A DNA stretch of 64,000 nucleotides, from positions 96,181 through 160,180 of the forward strand of contig JAITGO010000018.1 in the NCBI GenBank assembly GCA_031280615.1, given 5' to 3'. This document shows, piece after piece, positions 1-8,804 of this stretch (positions within the stretch are counted from its first letter, which is position 1; every line of letters starts with the position of its first letter). A model generated the notes under the pieces. The model saw nothing but the letters and a program-made list of their open reading frames with translations. It had not been told where the DNA came from and ran no database searches. Source of the DNA: Desulfobulbus sp. GTDB taxonomy: Bacteria > Desulfobacterota > Desulfobulbia > Desulfobulbales > Desulfobulbaceae. The translations under genes and the position numbers were made by a program.

Positions 1-1
1 C

Positions 2-340
2 GTGCGCCGGGCCATGCAACTCATGCAGGAGGCGGCCGAACAGCACCCGCAGGTCCTGGACGAACCGAGGGCAACGGTGACCTTCGACAGCTTCGGCGAC
101 AACGCCCTGTTGCTGAACCTGCGCTGCTTCATCGGTTCGGTCGAAAACCGAGTGCGGATCAAGAGCGCCCTGCACCTGGCCATCGACGACAAGTTCCGCC
201 AGGCCGGCCTGTGCATGGCCTTCCCGCAGCGCGACATCCACCTCGACGCCCCTACTCCCTTCGCAATCAGGATCGTGCGCGAGGAACTGCCCGTGGACGG
301 CGCGCCGAGCGCCGGACCGGAAACCGCGTCGCCGGCTTGA
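2..340 (+). CDS. MscS-family mechanosensitive channel, C-terminal part (5' end outside window)
   Basis: This is the cytoplasmic C-terminal domain of a small-conductance mechanosensitive channel, an inner-membrane pore that releases solutes on hypo-osmotic shock. The visible 112 residues have the typical late MscS pattern: a DSFGDNALLLNLRCFI beta segment, then a helix with R-x-A-L-x-x-A-I-D-x-x-F, then the FPQRDIHL strand that ends the family fold, followed by a short Ala/Pro-rich tail. The transmembrane part lies upstream of the window, so length and subfamily (MscS or MscK-like) cannot be judged. It sits next to the potassium uptake block, which fits an osmotic theme, but no operon link is visible. 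Confidence 0.82.
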   Translation: MRRAMQLMQEAAEQHPQVLDEPRATVTFDSFGDNALLLNLRCFIGSVENRVRIKSALHLAIDDKFRQAGLCMAFPQRDIHLDAPTPFAIRIVREELPVDGAPSAGPETASPA

Positions 341-460
341 GCAGGAGCCGGTGGACATCATGCAGGATCGTTTGCATGGAATGGTTTATCCGGAAACATT
401 AGGGAAAACCGACCCACAGCTGGGCGGGCCCGCCTCTTTATGGCAAAGGATGAAACGCGC

Positions 461-1126
461 ATGAATGGGTATCGCATTATCGACAAGGCCGATTGGCCCC
501 GCAGGGATCTTTTTGAATTTTTCCACAAGTTCGACAACCCCTGCTTCAACATCAGCGTCCAACTGGAGGCGGCCAACCTGCATGCCTGCGCCAAGGACCG
601 GAAAACCTCGTTCTTCCTGCTGGCGCTTTATGCCATCTTGCGCGCGGCCAACACCGTGCCCCAGATGCGGCAGCGCATCGTGGCCGGCAATATCGTGGAA
701 TTCGAGCGCATTGCCGTCATGACGCCCATCATGACCGAGCAGGAATTGTTTCGCCAAATCTGGTGCGAATACACCCCGACCTTTGCCGCCTTCGCCCAGG
801 AAAACGTTCCCAAAGTGGCAACCGCGCAAAGAGATGCGCCTGTGCCCATGGAAGATCGCGGCGAGGACTTTTTATGCGCCAGTTGCCTCCCCTGGCTTCA
901 TTTCACCTCCATATCGCAGGCCGAATACAACTTCGGACAGGCCGTGCCGATCCTTGCCTGGGGCAAGATGAAGAACGGGAGCATCCCCATCAGCGCCAAA
1001 TTCCACCACGGCTTCGTGGATGGCCTGCATGTCGGCCGGTTTTTCGCCGAGATGGAGCAAAGCTTTGCCGACCCAGAGAGCTTGTGGCGCCCCCTCCACA
1101 TCGAGGCGAATCGCGCCGGTGGATGA
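461..1126 (+). CDS. Chloramphenicol acetyltransferase-like protein (CAT family)
   Basis: A 221-residue protein of the trimeric chloramphenicol acetyltransferase family, which transfers acetyl from acetyl-CoA to a hydroxyl acceptor in the cytoplasm. The catalytic signature HHxxxDG is present as KFHHGFVDGLHVGRFF near residues 180-195, with His-183 as the general base and the structural Asp. The WPRRDLFEFF start and the ISAKFHHGFVDG end match full-length CATs (about 215-220 aa). The ATG at 461 is preferred to the one at 440 because AAGGA lies 10 bases before it. A chromosomal CAT with no resistance cassette around it may act on another acceptor, so drug resistance is not established. Confidence 0.85.
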   Translation: MNGYRIIDKADWPRRDLFEFFHKFDNPCFNISVQLEAANLHACAKDRKTSFFLLALYAILRAANTVPQMRQRIVAGNIVEFERIAVMTPIMTEQELFRQIWCEYTPTFAAFAQENVPKVATAQRDAPVPMEDRGEDFLCASCLPWLHFTSISQAEYNFGQAVPILAWGKMKNGSIPISAKFHHGFVDGLHVGRFFAEMEQSFADPESLWRPLHIEANRAGG

Positions 1127-1309
1127 GGAGGCAACGCCGGCAACCGGCCGCAAGCAGCCACGGCGGACGCCTGGCAAGCCGGTCGACCGGGCAGAAGAAA
1201 GACGGGACCGATTCGATCCAGTGCCGCGCTACATATCTTAAGCAATCGAATCCACCTCAAACGGCGGGTGGAGATCGACAGATTCCTTGAACTTGAGGGA
1301 GGTCACGCG

Positions 1310-1684
1310 ATGATCCGTTCAATTTCCCCAAACAGCACGAAACCCATGACCAAGACAATGCCAGGCATCGTCCTGGCGATCGCCCTGTTCCTGCTGGTGC
1401 CGGCCACGGGATGGAGCCATCCCGACGCCTACTCCTATTACGGCCAGGACGGACAAGGCGGCAACCCGCTTTCGTCGTTTCTCTCCTCGCCGTTCGTGGC
1501 CGCCTTCGATCCGGCCCCGCTGGTGCCGCGCCTTCCCGCGCCGGCCGCACCCCAGGCCCCACCGGGCATGTGCCGCTGGGAACGAGCCGTGCTCGACGGC
1601 GCCGGCAGGCCGATCTTCGATCGTTACGGCCGGCCGATCAAGGAGTACACCGTCGGCTCCTGCGTCTCGCCGCCGGCCTATTGA
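1310..1684 (+). CDS. Small secreted protein, function unknown
   Basis: A 124-residue protein with a positively charged start, a hydrophobic stretch (GIVLAIALFLLVPATGW, residues 18-34) and a likely signal-peptidase site near the following Ser-His-Pro. The mature part is Pro/Ala rich and ends in CRWERAVLDGAGRPIFDRYG followed by RPIKEYTVGSC, two cysteines bracketing a GRPxxDxYGRP repeat. The ATG at 1310 has a GGAGG seven bases upstream; a later in-frame ATG at 1346 has none. A strong hairpin follows the stop. I do not recognise a characterised family; a periplasmic protein stabilised by one disulphide is inferred. Confidence 0.65.
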   Translation: MIRSISPNSTKPMTKTMPGIVLAIALFLLVPATGWSHPDAYSYYGQDGQGGNPLSSFLSSPFVAAFDPAPLVPRLPAPAAPQAPPGMCRWERAVLDGAGRPIFDRYGRPIKEYTVGSCVSPPAY

Positions 1685-1718
1685 TCGCGCCCGGTTGCCG
1701 GACCCGCATGCAATCGCG

Positions 1719-1757
1719 AAAAGGAGCCGGCCAACACCGGCCGCGCCGGCCCCTTTT
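1719..1757 (+). terminator. Rho-independent terminator, probably bidirectional
   Basis: AAAAGG-a-GCCGG pairs with CCGGC-c-CCTTTT, giving a long GC stem flanked by A and T runs, 35 bases after the stop of the small secreted protein. It separates that gene from the kup promoter region. Confidence 0.7.
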
Positions 1758-1824
1758 CGCCCCCCTCCCCGGTCTTCTCGTCCATACCGGCCCGCACCGT
1801 AGGCCCAGGTGCCCTTTGTCGCCT

Positions 1825-1889
1825 TTGACACAATCTTGACGTCCTTGCCCACGATCTTGACACTTTCTTGACCTTCAGCGTGGTAAGCT
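1825..1889 (+). promoter_or_regulatory. Phased TTGAC array and extended -10 upstream of kup (putative KdpE-activated promoter)
   Basis: TTGAC occurs at 1825, 1836, 1857 and 1868 (a degenerate TTGCC at 1845), so repeats fall on the same helix face: 11, 21 and 11 bp apart. TGGTAAGCT at 1881-1889 can serve as an extended -10, starting 13 bp after the last repeat. OmpR/PhoB-family activators bind 11-bp direct repeats that replace the -35 element in this way. The same layout precedes kdpA, so KdpE is the likely regulator (inference). Confidence 0.6.
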
Positions 1890-2031
1890 CTTTTCTCTAG
1901 AAAAGATCCAGTTTCCCTGTTCCGACTTCTGACCGGACACACCTCGATTCCACAAACTCCGGCACCGCGTCGCCCAGCCCTCGACCGGGCCGCATTCCTC
2001 TTGCATTGCGAGTTTTCCCCAGGATCGCGCC

Positions 2032-3975
2032 ATGGCACCCTCAACAAACGACACCGCCAGCCAGGCGGCGTGTTCCCCGGCCAGCCCCCCGGAGCACAGC
2101 GCCCCTCGGGCCGCCGGCCAAACCCTCCCCTTGCTGGCAATCTCCGCCCTCGGGATCATTTACGGCGACATCGGCACCAGCCCCCTGTACACCATCAAGG
2201 AATGTTTTGCCGGAGTCCACGGGGTCGCGCCGACCGCCGCCAACATCCTCGGCATTCTTTCCCTGATCTTCTGGTCGCTGATGCTGGTGGTCGGCCTGAA
2301 ATACGTGGTGTTCATCATGCAGGCCGACAACAACGGCGAGGGCGGTATTTTTTCGCTGCTCTCCATGCTCAGGAGCCCGGAGCTGAACGGCGCCCGCTGG
2401 CGGATACTCACCTTGCTCGCCGCCTTGGGCGCGGCCCTGCTCTACGGCGACGGCGTCATCACCCCGGCCATTTCGGTGCTGTCGGCCATCGAGGGCCTCA
2501 ACATGGCCACCGACGCGGCTGCGCCGTACGTGGTCCCGCTCACCTGCCTGGTGCTGGTCGCGCTGTTTTTGTTCCAGTGGCGCGGTACCGCGCGGATCGG
2601 CCGCCTTTTCGGCCCGGTGATGGTGGTCTGGTTTTTGGTGCTCGGCGCTCTCGGCGTCCGCGCCATCGCCGCCAATCCCCAGATCCTCGTCGCTCTCGAT
2701 CCCCGGCATGCCGCAGTTTTCTTCCTCGACAACGGCCTGCACGGCTTCCTGGTGCTGGGCGCGGTGGTCCTCTGCATCACCGGCGGCGAGGCCCTCTACG
2801 CCGACATGGGCCATTTTGGCCGGCTGCCCATCCGCCTCTCCTGGTACTGTGGCGTGCTGCCGGGCCTGGTGCTCAACTATTACGGCCAGGGGGCGCTCTT
2901 GCTCCAACATCCCGAGTTGATGAGTGTCAACCCCTTCTACGCCCTGGTCCCCAAGCCGCTGCTCTACCCCATGGTGGCGCTGGCCACCACCGCCACAATC
3001 ATCGCCTCGCAGGCCATGATCTCCGGGGTCTACTCGCTGACCCAGCAGGCCATGCAGCTGGGTTTCACCCCCCGCCTGCACATCGTCCACACCTCCGAAC
3101 ACACCAAGGGCCAGATCTACATGCCCGCGGTCAACTGGATGCTGATGCTGGCTTGCCTGTCGCTGGTGCTGGCCTTCGGGGAATCGACCCGGCTGGCGGC
3201 CGCCTACGGCATCGCCGTCACCGCCACCATGGCCATCACCTCCTTCATCTTTTTCCAGGTGGCCCGGCTCCGCTGGCACTGGCCGCCCTGGCGCGCCGGC
3301 ATCCTGCTGGGGGTCTTCCTCACGCTCGACTGTTCCTTTCTGGGGGCGAACCTGCTCAAGATCGTCGACGGCGGCTGGATCACTCTGGCCATCGCCGCCG
3401 CCATCCTGTGCGCCATGGTCACCTGGCGCGACGGCCGGGCCATCCTGGCCAAGCATTACAGCCTGATGCAGATCCCGACTGAGGTTTTCCTCAAAGACAT
3501 CGCCGGCTACAAGCCGCAGCGGACAGTGGGCACGGCCGTGTTCATGTCCATCTCGGCGGAGGGCATTCCCCACACCCTGCTGCACCATTTCAAGCACAAC
3601 GAGGCCCTGCACGAACGCATCCTGCTGCTGTCGGTGCTGTCGACGGAAACCCCGGCCGTGGCACCGACGGAACGGGTGCGCATCCAAAATCTCGGCCAGG
3701 GATTTTACCGGATCGCCGCGACCTACGGTTTCATGGAAAGCCCGAACATGCCGGAAATCTTGGATTTACTTGCGGCCAAGGGCGTGTCGCTGGACATCTA
3801 TTCCACCTCCTTTTACCTGGGCCGGGAAACCATGACCGCCACCGGCACGGCCCCCATGGCCCGGTGGCGCAAGCTGCTGTTCATCTACATGTCGCGCAAC
3901 GCCTGGAACGTCACCTCGTTTTTCAAGCTACCGCCGGACCGGGTGATCGAGCTGGGCAGCCAGGTGGAACTTTGA
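2032..3975 (+). CDS. kup: KUP-family low-affinity potassium transporter
   Basis: Kup is an inner-membrane proton-coupled K+ importer. The 647-residue protein opens with a 28-residue polar extension and then the family signature GIIYGDIGTSPLYTIKECF at about residues 41-59. About twelve hydrophobic segments follow (to about residue 470), then a soluble C-terminal domain of about 170 residues, as in E. coli Kup (622 aa). Family motifs such as GDGVITPAISVLSA and GGEALYADMGHFGR are intact. It lies immediately upstream of kdpABCDE, and its upstream region carries the same TTGAC array as kdpA, suggesting that low- and high-affinity uptake are co-regulated. The start ATG has only a weak ribosome-binding site. 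Confidence 0.95.
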   Translation: MAPSTNDTASQAACSPASPPEHSAPRAAGQTLPLLAISALGIIYGDIGTSPLYTIKECFAGVHGVAPTAANILGILSLIFWSLMLVVGLKYVVFIMQADNNGEGGIFSLLSMLRSPELNGARWRILTLLAALGAALLYGDGVITPAISVLSAIEGLNMATDAAAPYVVPLTCLVLVALFLFQWRGTARIGRLFGPVMVVWFLVLGALGVRAIAANPQILVALDPRHAAVFFLDNGLHGFLVLGAVVLCITGGEALYADMGHFGRLPIRLSWYCGVLPGLVLNYYGQGALLLQHPELMSVNPFYALVPKPLLYPMVALATTATIIASQAMISGVYSLTQQAMQLGFTPRLHIVHTSEHTKGQIYMPAVNWMLMLACLSLVLAFGESTRLAAAYGIAVTATMAITSFIFFQVARLRWHWPPWRAGILLGVFLTLDCSFLGANLLKIVDGGWITLAIAAAILCAMVTWRDGRAILAKHYSLMQIPTEVFLKDIAGYKPQRTVGTAVFMSISAEGIPHTLLHHFKHNEALHERILLLSVLSTETPAVAPTERVRIQNLGQGFYRIAATYGFMESPNMPEILDLLAAKGVSLDIYSTSFYLGRETMTATGTAPMARWRKLLFIYMSRNAWNVTSFFKLPPDRVIELGSQVEL

Positions 3976-4036
3976 CGGTTTCTTGACGGATTTCTTTGGC
4001 GTATTGATCCCATCTTGATGCCGAAGGTGGTAAAAA
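3972..4036 (+). promoter_or_regulatory. Phased TTGAC/TTGAT array and extended -10 upstream of kdpA (putative KdpE-activated promoter)
   Basis: Repeats TTGAC at 3972 and 3983 and TTGAT at 4004 and 4015 keep the 11-21-11 spacing seen before kup. TGGTAAAAA starts at 4028, again 13 bp after the last repeat, and is a better -10 than at kup. The array begins inside the last codons of kup and its stop codon, so kup read-through is also possible. Confidence 0.62.
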
Positions 4037-4113
4037 GATCGTCACTATCCTGTTCATGAGCGGCATGGCACGGGCCGGCCGGCATTCGTGGGCAGATGTC
4101 CGGGAGAAGATGG

Positions 4114-5847
4114 ATGGATCTTTTGGCGTGGCTGCAGACAGGCCTTGTGTTCGGCGTCCTGTTGCTGACGATCAAGCCGCTTGGCGTCTACATGGCCAAG
4201 GTGTATGGCGGCCGGCGAACCCTGCTCTCGCCCCTGCTCGTCCCCTGCGAAAACCTGCTGTACCGGCTGGGCGGGGTGGATGCGGATGAGGAAATGGGCT
4301 GGCAGCGGTATGCGGTGGCCATGCTGCTGTTCAACCTGGCGGGCCTGGCAACGCTGTTCGCCCTGCTCTGCCTCCAGCATCTGCTGCCCCTGAATCCGCG
4401 CAATCTGCCCCCTTTCACCTGGCAGTTGGCGCTCAACACCGCGGCCAGCTTCGTCACCAATACCAACTGGCAGGCCTACAGCGGCGAGACCGCCGCCAGC
4501 TACTTCATCCAGGTGGCGGGATTGACGGTGCAGAATTTCGTGGCCGCCGCCAGCGGCATGGCCGTGGCCATTGCCCTGATCCGTGGTTTCGCCCGGCGGC
4601 GGACCGCCCTGATCGGCAATTTCTGGGTCGACTTGAGCCGCGGCGTGCTCTACATCCTGCTGCCGTTCTCCCTGCTCGCCGCCCTGGCACTGGTCTCCCA
4701 GGGGGTAATCCAGAATTTCAGCCCCTACCGGTCCATCCCCCTGCTCCAGCCCTCGGCGGTCGATACCCCGCTCGGACAGGCGACCGTGACCGAGGCCACT
4801 CTGCCCATGGGGCCGGTCGCCTCCCAAGAGGCGATCAAGATGCTGGGCACCAATGGCGGCGGTTTTTTCAACGCCAACTCGGCCCATCCCTTCGAGAACC
4901 CGACTCCGCTCTCCCATTTCCTGGAAATCCTGCTGATGCTGCTGATTCCGGCCGCCTTCACCCACACCTTCGGCCTGATGGTCGGCAACGCCCGCCAGGG
5001 TTGGACCTTGTTGGCGATCATGCTCTTGTTGCTGATGGCGTCGTTTGTCCTGCTGCACTGGGCCGAGGTCGGCGGCACCGCGCCCCTGGCCCGGGTGGGG
5101 ATCGCGGGCGGCAACCTGGAGGGCAAGGAGATCCGTTTCAGCCTGGCCGCAACCAGCCTGTTCGAGGCCGTCACCACTGCCACCTCCTGCGGCGCGGTGG
5201 CGGCCATGCACGACTCGCTCACCCCGCTCGGCGGCCTGGTCCCCTTGAGCCTGATGCTGCTGGGAGAGGTCGTGTTCGGCGGGGTCGGGGCCGGACTGGC
5301 CACCATGCTGGCCTTTGCCGTGATCGCCGTCTTCATCGCCGGGTTGATGATCGGCCGCACGCCCGAATATCTGGGCAAGAAAATCGAGGTGCTGGAAATG
5401 TGGATGGCAATGGTCGTCGTGCTGGCCGCCGGGGCGGTGGTATTGGCCTTCTCCGCCATCGCCATGACCACCATCTCGGCGGTGGCCGCCACGGCCAACG
5501 GCGGCGCCCATGGCCTGTCCGAAATCCTCTATGCCTTTGCCTCCATGGCCAACAACAACGGCAGCGCCTTTGCCGGCCTCAACGCCGGGCTCGATTTCTA
5601 TACCCTGCTCGGGGCGGTGGCGATGCTGATCGGCCGCTTCGTGCCGGCGGTGGCGATGCTGGCCATGGCCGGTTCCCTTGCCGCCAAAAAATACGTGCCG
5701 CCCAGCCTGGGCACCCTGCCCACCGACAAGGCACCCTTTGCCCTCTGGCTGGTCCTGGTGATCCTCATTGTCGGCGCCCTGACCTTTTTTCCCGCCCTGG
5801 CCCTGGGGCCGATCGCCGACCACCTGACCATGGCCGGAGTCCGTTGA
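4114..5847 (+). CDS. kdpA: K+-transporting ATPase subunit A (KdpA)
   Basis: KdpA is the channel-like, K+-selective membrane subunit of the high-affinity KdpFABC pump. The four pore loops are visible: [10 protein letters not shown] (about residue 115), [11 protein letters not shown] (about 245), [12 protein letters not shown] (about 357) and [13 protein letters not shown] (about 479). The 577-residue length matches the family (557 in E. coli). ATG at 4114 is chosen over 4096 because GGGAGAAG sits just before it. The stop is two bases from the kdpB start. No kdpF reading frame was found upstream of kdpA. Confidence 0.95.
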   Translation: MDLLAWLQTGLVFGVLLLTIKPLGVYMAKVYGGRRTLLSPLLVPCENLLYRLGGVDADEEMGWQRYAVAMLLFNLAGLATLFALLCLQHLLPLNPRNLPPFTWQLALNTAASFVTNTNWQAYSGETAASYFIQVAGLTVQNFVAAASGMAVAIALIRGFARRRTALIGNFWVDLSRGVLYILLPFSLLAALALVSQGVIQNFSPYRSIPLLQPSAVDTPLGQATVTEATLPMGPVASQEAIKMLGTNGGGFFNANSAHPFENPTPLSHFLEILLMLLIPAAFTHTFGLMVGNARQGWTLLAIMLLLLMASFVLLHWAEVGGTAPLARVGIAGGNLEGKEIRFSLAATSLFEAVTTATSCGAVAAMHDSLTPLGGLVPLSLMLLGEVVFGGVGAGLATMLAFAVIAVFIAGLMIGRTPEYLGKKIEVLEMWMAMVVVLAAGAVVLAFSAIAMTTISAVAATANGGAHGLSEILYAFASMANNNGSAFAGLNAGLDFYTLLGAVAMLIGRFVPAVAMLAMAGSLAAKKYVPPSLGTLPTDKAPFALWLVLVILIVGALTFFPALALGPIADHLTMAGVR

Positions 5848-5849
5848 TC

Positions 5850-7943
5850 ATGGCACATCGCACGCTCGCATCCGCCTCGATTTTCGCCCCCGGCCTGCTG
5901 CGCGGCGCATTGGCCGAGTCGCTGAAAAAGCTCGATCCGCGCCTGCTCTGGCGCAATCCGGTGATGCTGGCGGTGGAAATCGCCTCCGCCACCACCCTGG
6001 CCGCCTTCGCGTACTCGCTCGTCGGCACCGCCACCGAGCCGGCCTGGTTCACCGGCACCGTCTCGGCCTGGCTCTGGCTGACCGTGCTCTTTTCCACCTT
6101 TGCCGAGGCCCTGGCCGAAGGACGCGGCAAGGCCCGAGCGGCCAGCCTGCGCCAAACCCGCACCACCGTCACCGCCAAACGGCTCGCCGCCCCGGACCGG
6201 GTCGATGCCTACACCGTGGTCAGCGCCGAAGCACTCCGCCAGGGCGACTACATCCTGGTTGAGCCGGGCGAGCTGATCGCCGGCGACGGCGAGGTGACGG
6301 CCGGTGCCGCCCTGGTCAACGAAGCGCCGGTCACCGGCGAATCCGCCCCGGTGGTCCGCGAATCGGGCGGCGACCGCAGCGCGGTCACCGGCGGCACCAC
6401 GGTCATTGCCAACACCATTGTGGTCAGGATCACCGCCAACCCCGGCGAAACCTTTCTCGACCGGATGATCGCCCTGATCGAGGGCGCCAAGCGCCGCAAG
6501 ACCCCCAACGAAACGGCCCTGGAAGTGCTGTTGATTTCCCTGACCCTGGTTTTTTTACTCGTCTGCGTCAATCTCGGCCCGCTCTCGGCCTACAGCGCCA
6601 CGGCTTCCGGCCAGGGCAAGCCGGTGTCGCTGACCGTGCTGGCGGCCCTGTTCGTCTGCCTGGCGCCCACCACCATCGCCGCCCTGCTGCCCGCCATCGG
6701 CATCGCCGGCATGGACCGCCTGTTCCGGAAAAACGTCATCGCCCTTTCCGGCCGCGCCATCGAGGCGGCCGGCGACGTCAACGTGCTGCTGCTCGACAAG
6801 ACCGGCACCATTACCCACGGCAATCGGGAGGCGGTCGCCTTTGTCCCGGTGGGTGGCCAGGCCGAGGAGGAAGTGGCCAGGGTCGCCCTGATAGCCTCGC
6901 TGGCCGACGAAACCCCGGAAGGCCGCAGCGTGGTCAGTCTGGCCCGGCAGCGCTTCGACCTGGCCGGGGACGGGACGCCCGAGGGTGCCACGGTCATCCC
7001 CTTCAGTGCCGCCACCCGACTCTCCGGCCTCGACCTCGACGGCGAGCCGTACCGCAAGGGCGCGGCCGATGCGGTGGTCGCCTTTGCCGGCGGGCTGGGT
7101 GGAAGCGTACCCAGGGATCTGGACAACAAGGTGGCGGCCATCGCCCATGCCGGCGCAACGCCCCTAGTGGTCTGTCGAGGGCCGGAGATCCTGGGGGCGG
7201 TCAACCTCAAGGACATCGTCAAGAGCGGCATCCAGGAACGGTTTCGCAAGCTCGGAAGCATGGGGATCAAGACGGTGATGATCACCGGCGACAACCCGCT
7301 CACCGCCGCCGCCATCGCCGCCGAGGCTGAGGTCGACGACTTCCTGGCCGAGGCCAGGCCCGAGGACAAGCTGCGCCTGATCAAGGAACACCAAGAGGCG
7401 GGGTTGATGGTGGCCATGACCGGCGACGGCACCAACGATGCCCCGGCCTTGGCCCAGGCCGACGTGGCCGTCGCCATGAACACCGGCACCCAGGCGGCCC
7501 GGGAGGCGGCCAACATCATCGATCTGGACAGCAACCCCACCAAGCTGCTCGACATCGTCGAGATCGGCAAGCAGATCCTCATGACCCGCGGCAACCTGAC
7601 CACCTTCAGCATTGCCAACGACATCGCCAAGTATTTCGCCATCGTCCCGGCCTCGCTCGCGGCCATCTATCCGCAATTGGGGGTCTTGAATGTCATGGGG
7701 CTGGGCAGTCCCCGCAGCGCCATCCTGTCGGCGGTCATCTTCAACGCTCTCATCATCCCGCTGCTGGTGCCGCTGGCGCTCAGGGGCACCGGTTTCAAAC
7801 CCATGCCAGCGGAACGGCTCCTGATCCGCAACCTGCTGCTCTACGGGGTCGGCGGCATGCTCGCCCCCTTTGTCGGCATCAAGATCATCGACCTGGGACT
7901 CGGGCTGTTGCTCCGATTTGCGCAAGGAAATATCGTGCCATGA
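5850..7943 (+). CDS. kdpB: K+-transporting P-type ATPase subunit B (KdpB)
   Basis: KdpB is the ATP-hydrolysing P-type ATPase subunit that drives KdpA. At 697 residues it is close to the usual 680. Visible motifs are the actuator TGES (residues 162-165; the equivalent Ser is the inhibitory phosphorylation site in E. coli), the phosphorylated Asp in DKTGTITHG (Asp-316), and the hinge motif [14 protein letters not shown] (about residue 525). The membrane segment [17 protein letters not shown] precedes the phosphorylation site as in all KdpB. Its stop overlaps the kdpC start as ATGA, indicating translational coupling. Confidence 0.96.
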   Translation: MAHRTLASASIFAPGLLRGALAESLKKLDPRLLWRNPVMLAVEIASATTLAAFAYSLVGTATEPAWFTGTVSAWLWLTVLFSTFAEALAEGRGKARAASLRQTRTTVTAKRLAAPDRVDAYTVVSAEALRQGDYILVEPGELIAGDGEVTAGAALVNEAPVTGESAPVVRESGGDRSAVTGGTTVIANTIVVRITANPGETFLDRMIALIEGAKRRKTPNETALEVLLISLTLVFLLVCVNLGPLSAYSATASGQGKPVSLTVLAALFVCLAPTTIAALLPAIGIAGMDRLFRKNVIALSGRAIEAAGDVNVLLLDKTGTITHGNREAVAFVPVGGQAEEEVARVALIASLADETPEGRSVVSLARQRFDLAGDGTPEGATVIPFSAATRLSGLDLDGEPYRKGAADAVVAFAGGLGGSVPRDLDNKVAAIAHAGATPLVVCRGPEILGAVNLKDIVKSGIQERFRKLGSMGIKTVMITGDNPLTAAAIAAEAEVDDFLAEARPEDKLRLIKEHQEAGLMVAMTGDGTNDAPALAQADVAVAMNTGTQAAREAANIIDLDSNPTKLLDIVEIGKQILMTRGNLTTFSIANDIAKYFAIVPASLAAIYPQLGVLNVMGLGSPRSAILSAVIFNALIIPLLVPLALRGTGFKPMPAERLLIRNLLLYGVGGMLAPFVGIKIIDLGLGLLLRFAQGNIVP

Positions 7944-8509
7944 AAGAACTCAAACCGGCCCTGCTGCTGTTGCTGGCCCTCACTCTCGTCTGCGGCGGCC
8001 TGTACCCGGCGCTGGTCACCGGCCTGGCCCAGGCATTGTTTCCGGTCCAGGCCAACGGTAGCCTGATCGCCGGCCCCAAGGGCAAGGCGGCCGGTTCGCT
8101 CCTGATCGGCCAGCCCTTTTCCGAGGCGAAATACCTGTGGCCTCGGCCGTCGGCCACCGGCGGATTCCCTTACAATCCCCTGGCTTCGGGCGGCGCCAAC
8201 CTCAGCCCCGCCGGCGCGGCCTACGGCGAGACGATCGCCGCCCGGCTCCACCGGTTGCAGGAGGCCGGCATGCGCGGCCCCATCGCCGCCGACCTGGTGC
8301 AGGCCTCGGGCAGCGGTCTGGATCCCCATATCTCCCCGCATGCCGCCGCCACCCAGATCCGGCGCATCGCCCAGGCACGGGGCATGCGCGAGGAACGGGT
8401 GGCCGCCATCGTCGCAGCCCACCTGGAACCGCGCCAGTTCGGGCTGTTGGGGGAGCCGCGCGTCAATGTCCTGGCGGTCAACCTAGCCCTGGATGCAGCG
8501 GCACCATGA
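7940..8509 (+). CDS. kdpC: K+-transporting ATPase subunit C (KdpC)
   Basis: KdpC is the small single-span subunit that assembles with KdpA and KdpB and raises ATP affinity. The 189-residue protein has one N-terminal transmembrane helix ([22 protein letters not shown]), then the periplasmic part with family motifs [37 protein letters not shown] and [16 protein letters not shown]. The start overlaps the kdpB stop by ATGA. A gap of about 295 bp separates it from kdpD. Confidence 0.96.
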   Translation: MKELKPALLLLLALTLVCGGLYPALVTGLAQALFPVQANGSLIAGPKGKAAGSLLIGQPFSEAKYLWPRPSATGGFPYNPLASGGANLSPAGAAYGETIAARLHRLQEAGMRGPIAADLVQASGSGLDPHISPHAAATQIRRIAQARGMREERVAAIVAAHLEPRQFGLLGEPRVNVLAVNLALDAAAP

Positions 8510-8804
8510 ACCATCGAGGCTTGTTACTGTCCGCTGGCCGGTCTTGTGGTATTGTAGCCGATATATCCATGCAAACGGCGTTGCCGACCAAGAGGTGAGA
8601 GCTATGCGTTTCATGCCAACAAGGAACAATGGACTCGGTGGTGGCAGGCTGCGGCCCGGCCGCACCGACGAAAACACTCACCGACCGAACCGTCAAGGCG
8701 ACAAAATAGCCGACGATAGCCGACAACAGCGAACATGACGCCAACGATCGCGCTCGATTCGACCCGCCCATCTCCTGCCGGCACACGGCCTTTTGGCTTG
8801 TCCC
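8510..8804 (+). other. kdpC-kdpD spacer
   Basis: No gene is supported here. The stretch contains TGGTATTGT at 8547, a possible extended -10 that could give kdpDE its own weak promoter, but no TTGAC array precedes it. A short open frame in this stretch has no usable ribosome-binding site and no recognisable sequence. Confidence 0.4.

Noticed and set aside
2001..3482. Open frame overlapping kup in another plus-strand frame
   Set aside because: The product is Arg/Pro/His-rich low-complexity sequence; kup is unambiguous.
4054..5823. Long open frame antisense to kdpA (minus strand)
   Set aside because: It is fully covered by kdpA with intact pore motifs; the antisense frame is Gly/His/Gln-rich, typical of the complement of GC-rich codons.
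8493..8738. 81-codon frame between kdpC and kdpD considered as a small gene
   Set aside because: It begins inside kdpC, has no ribosome-binding site and no recognisable sequence.
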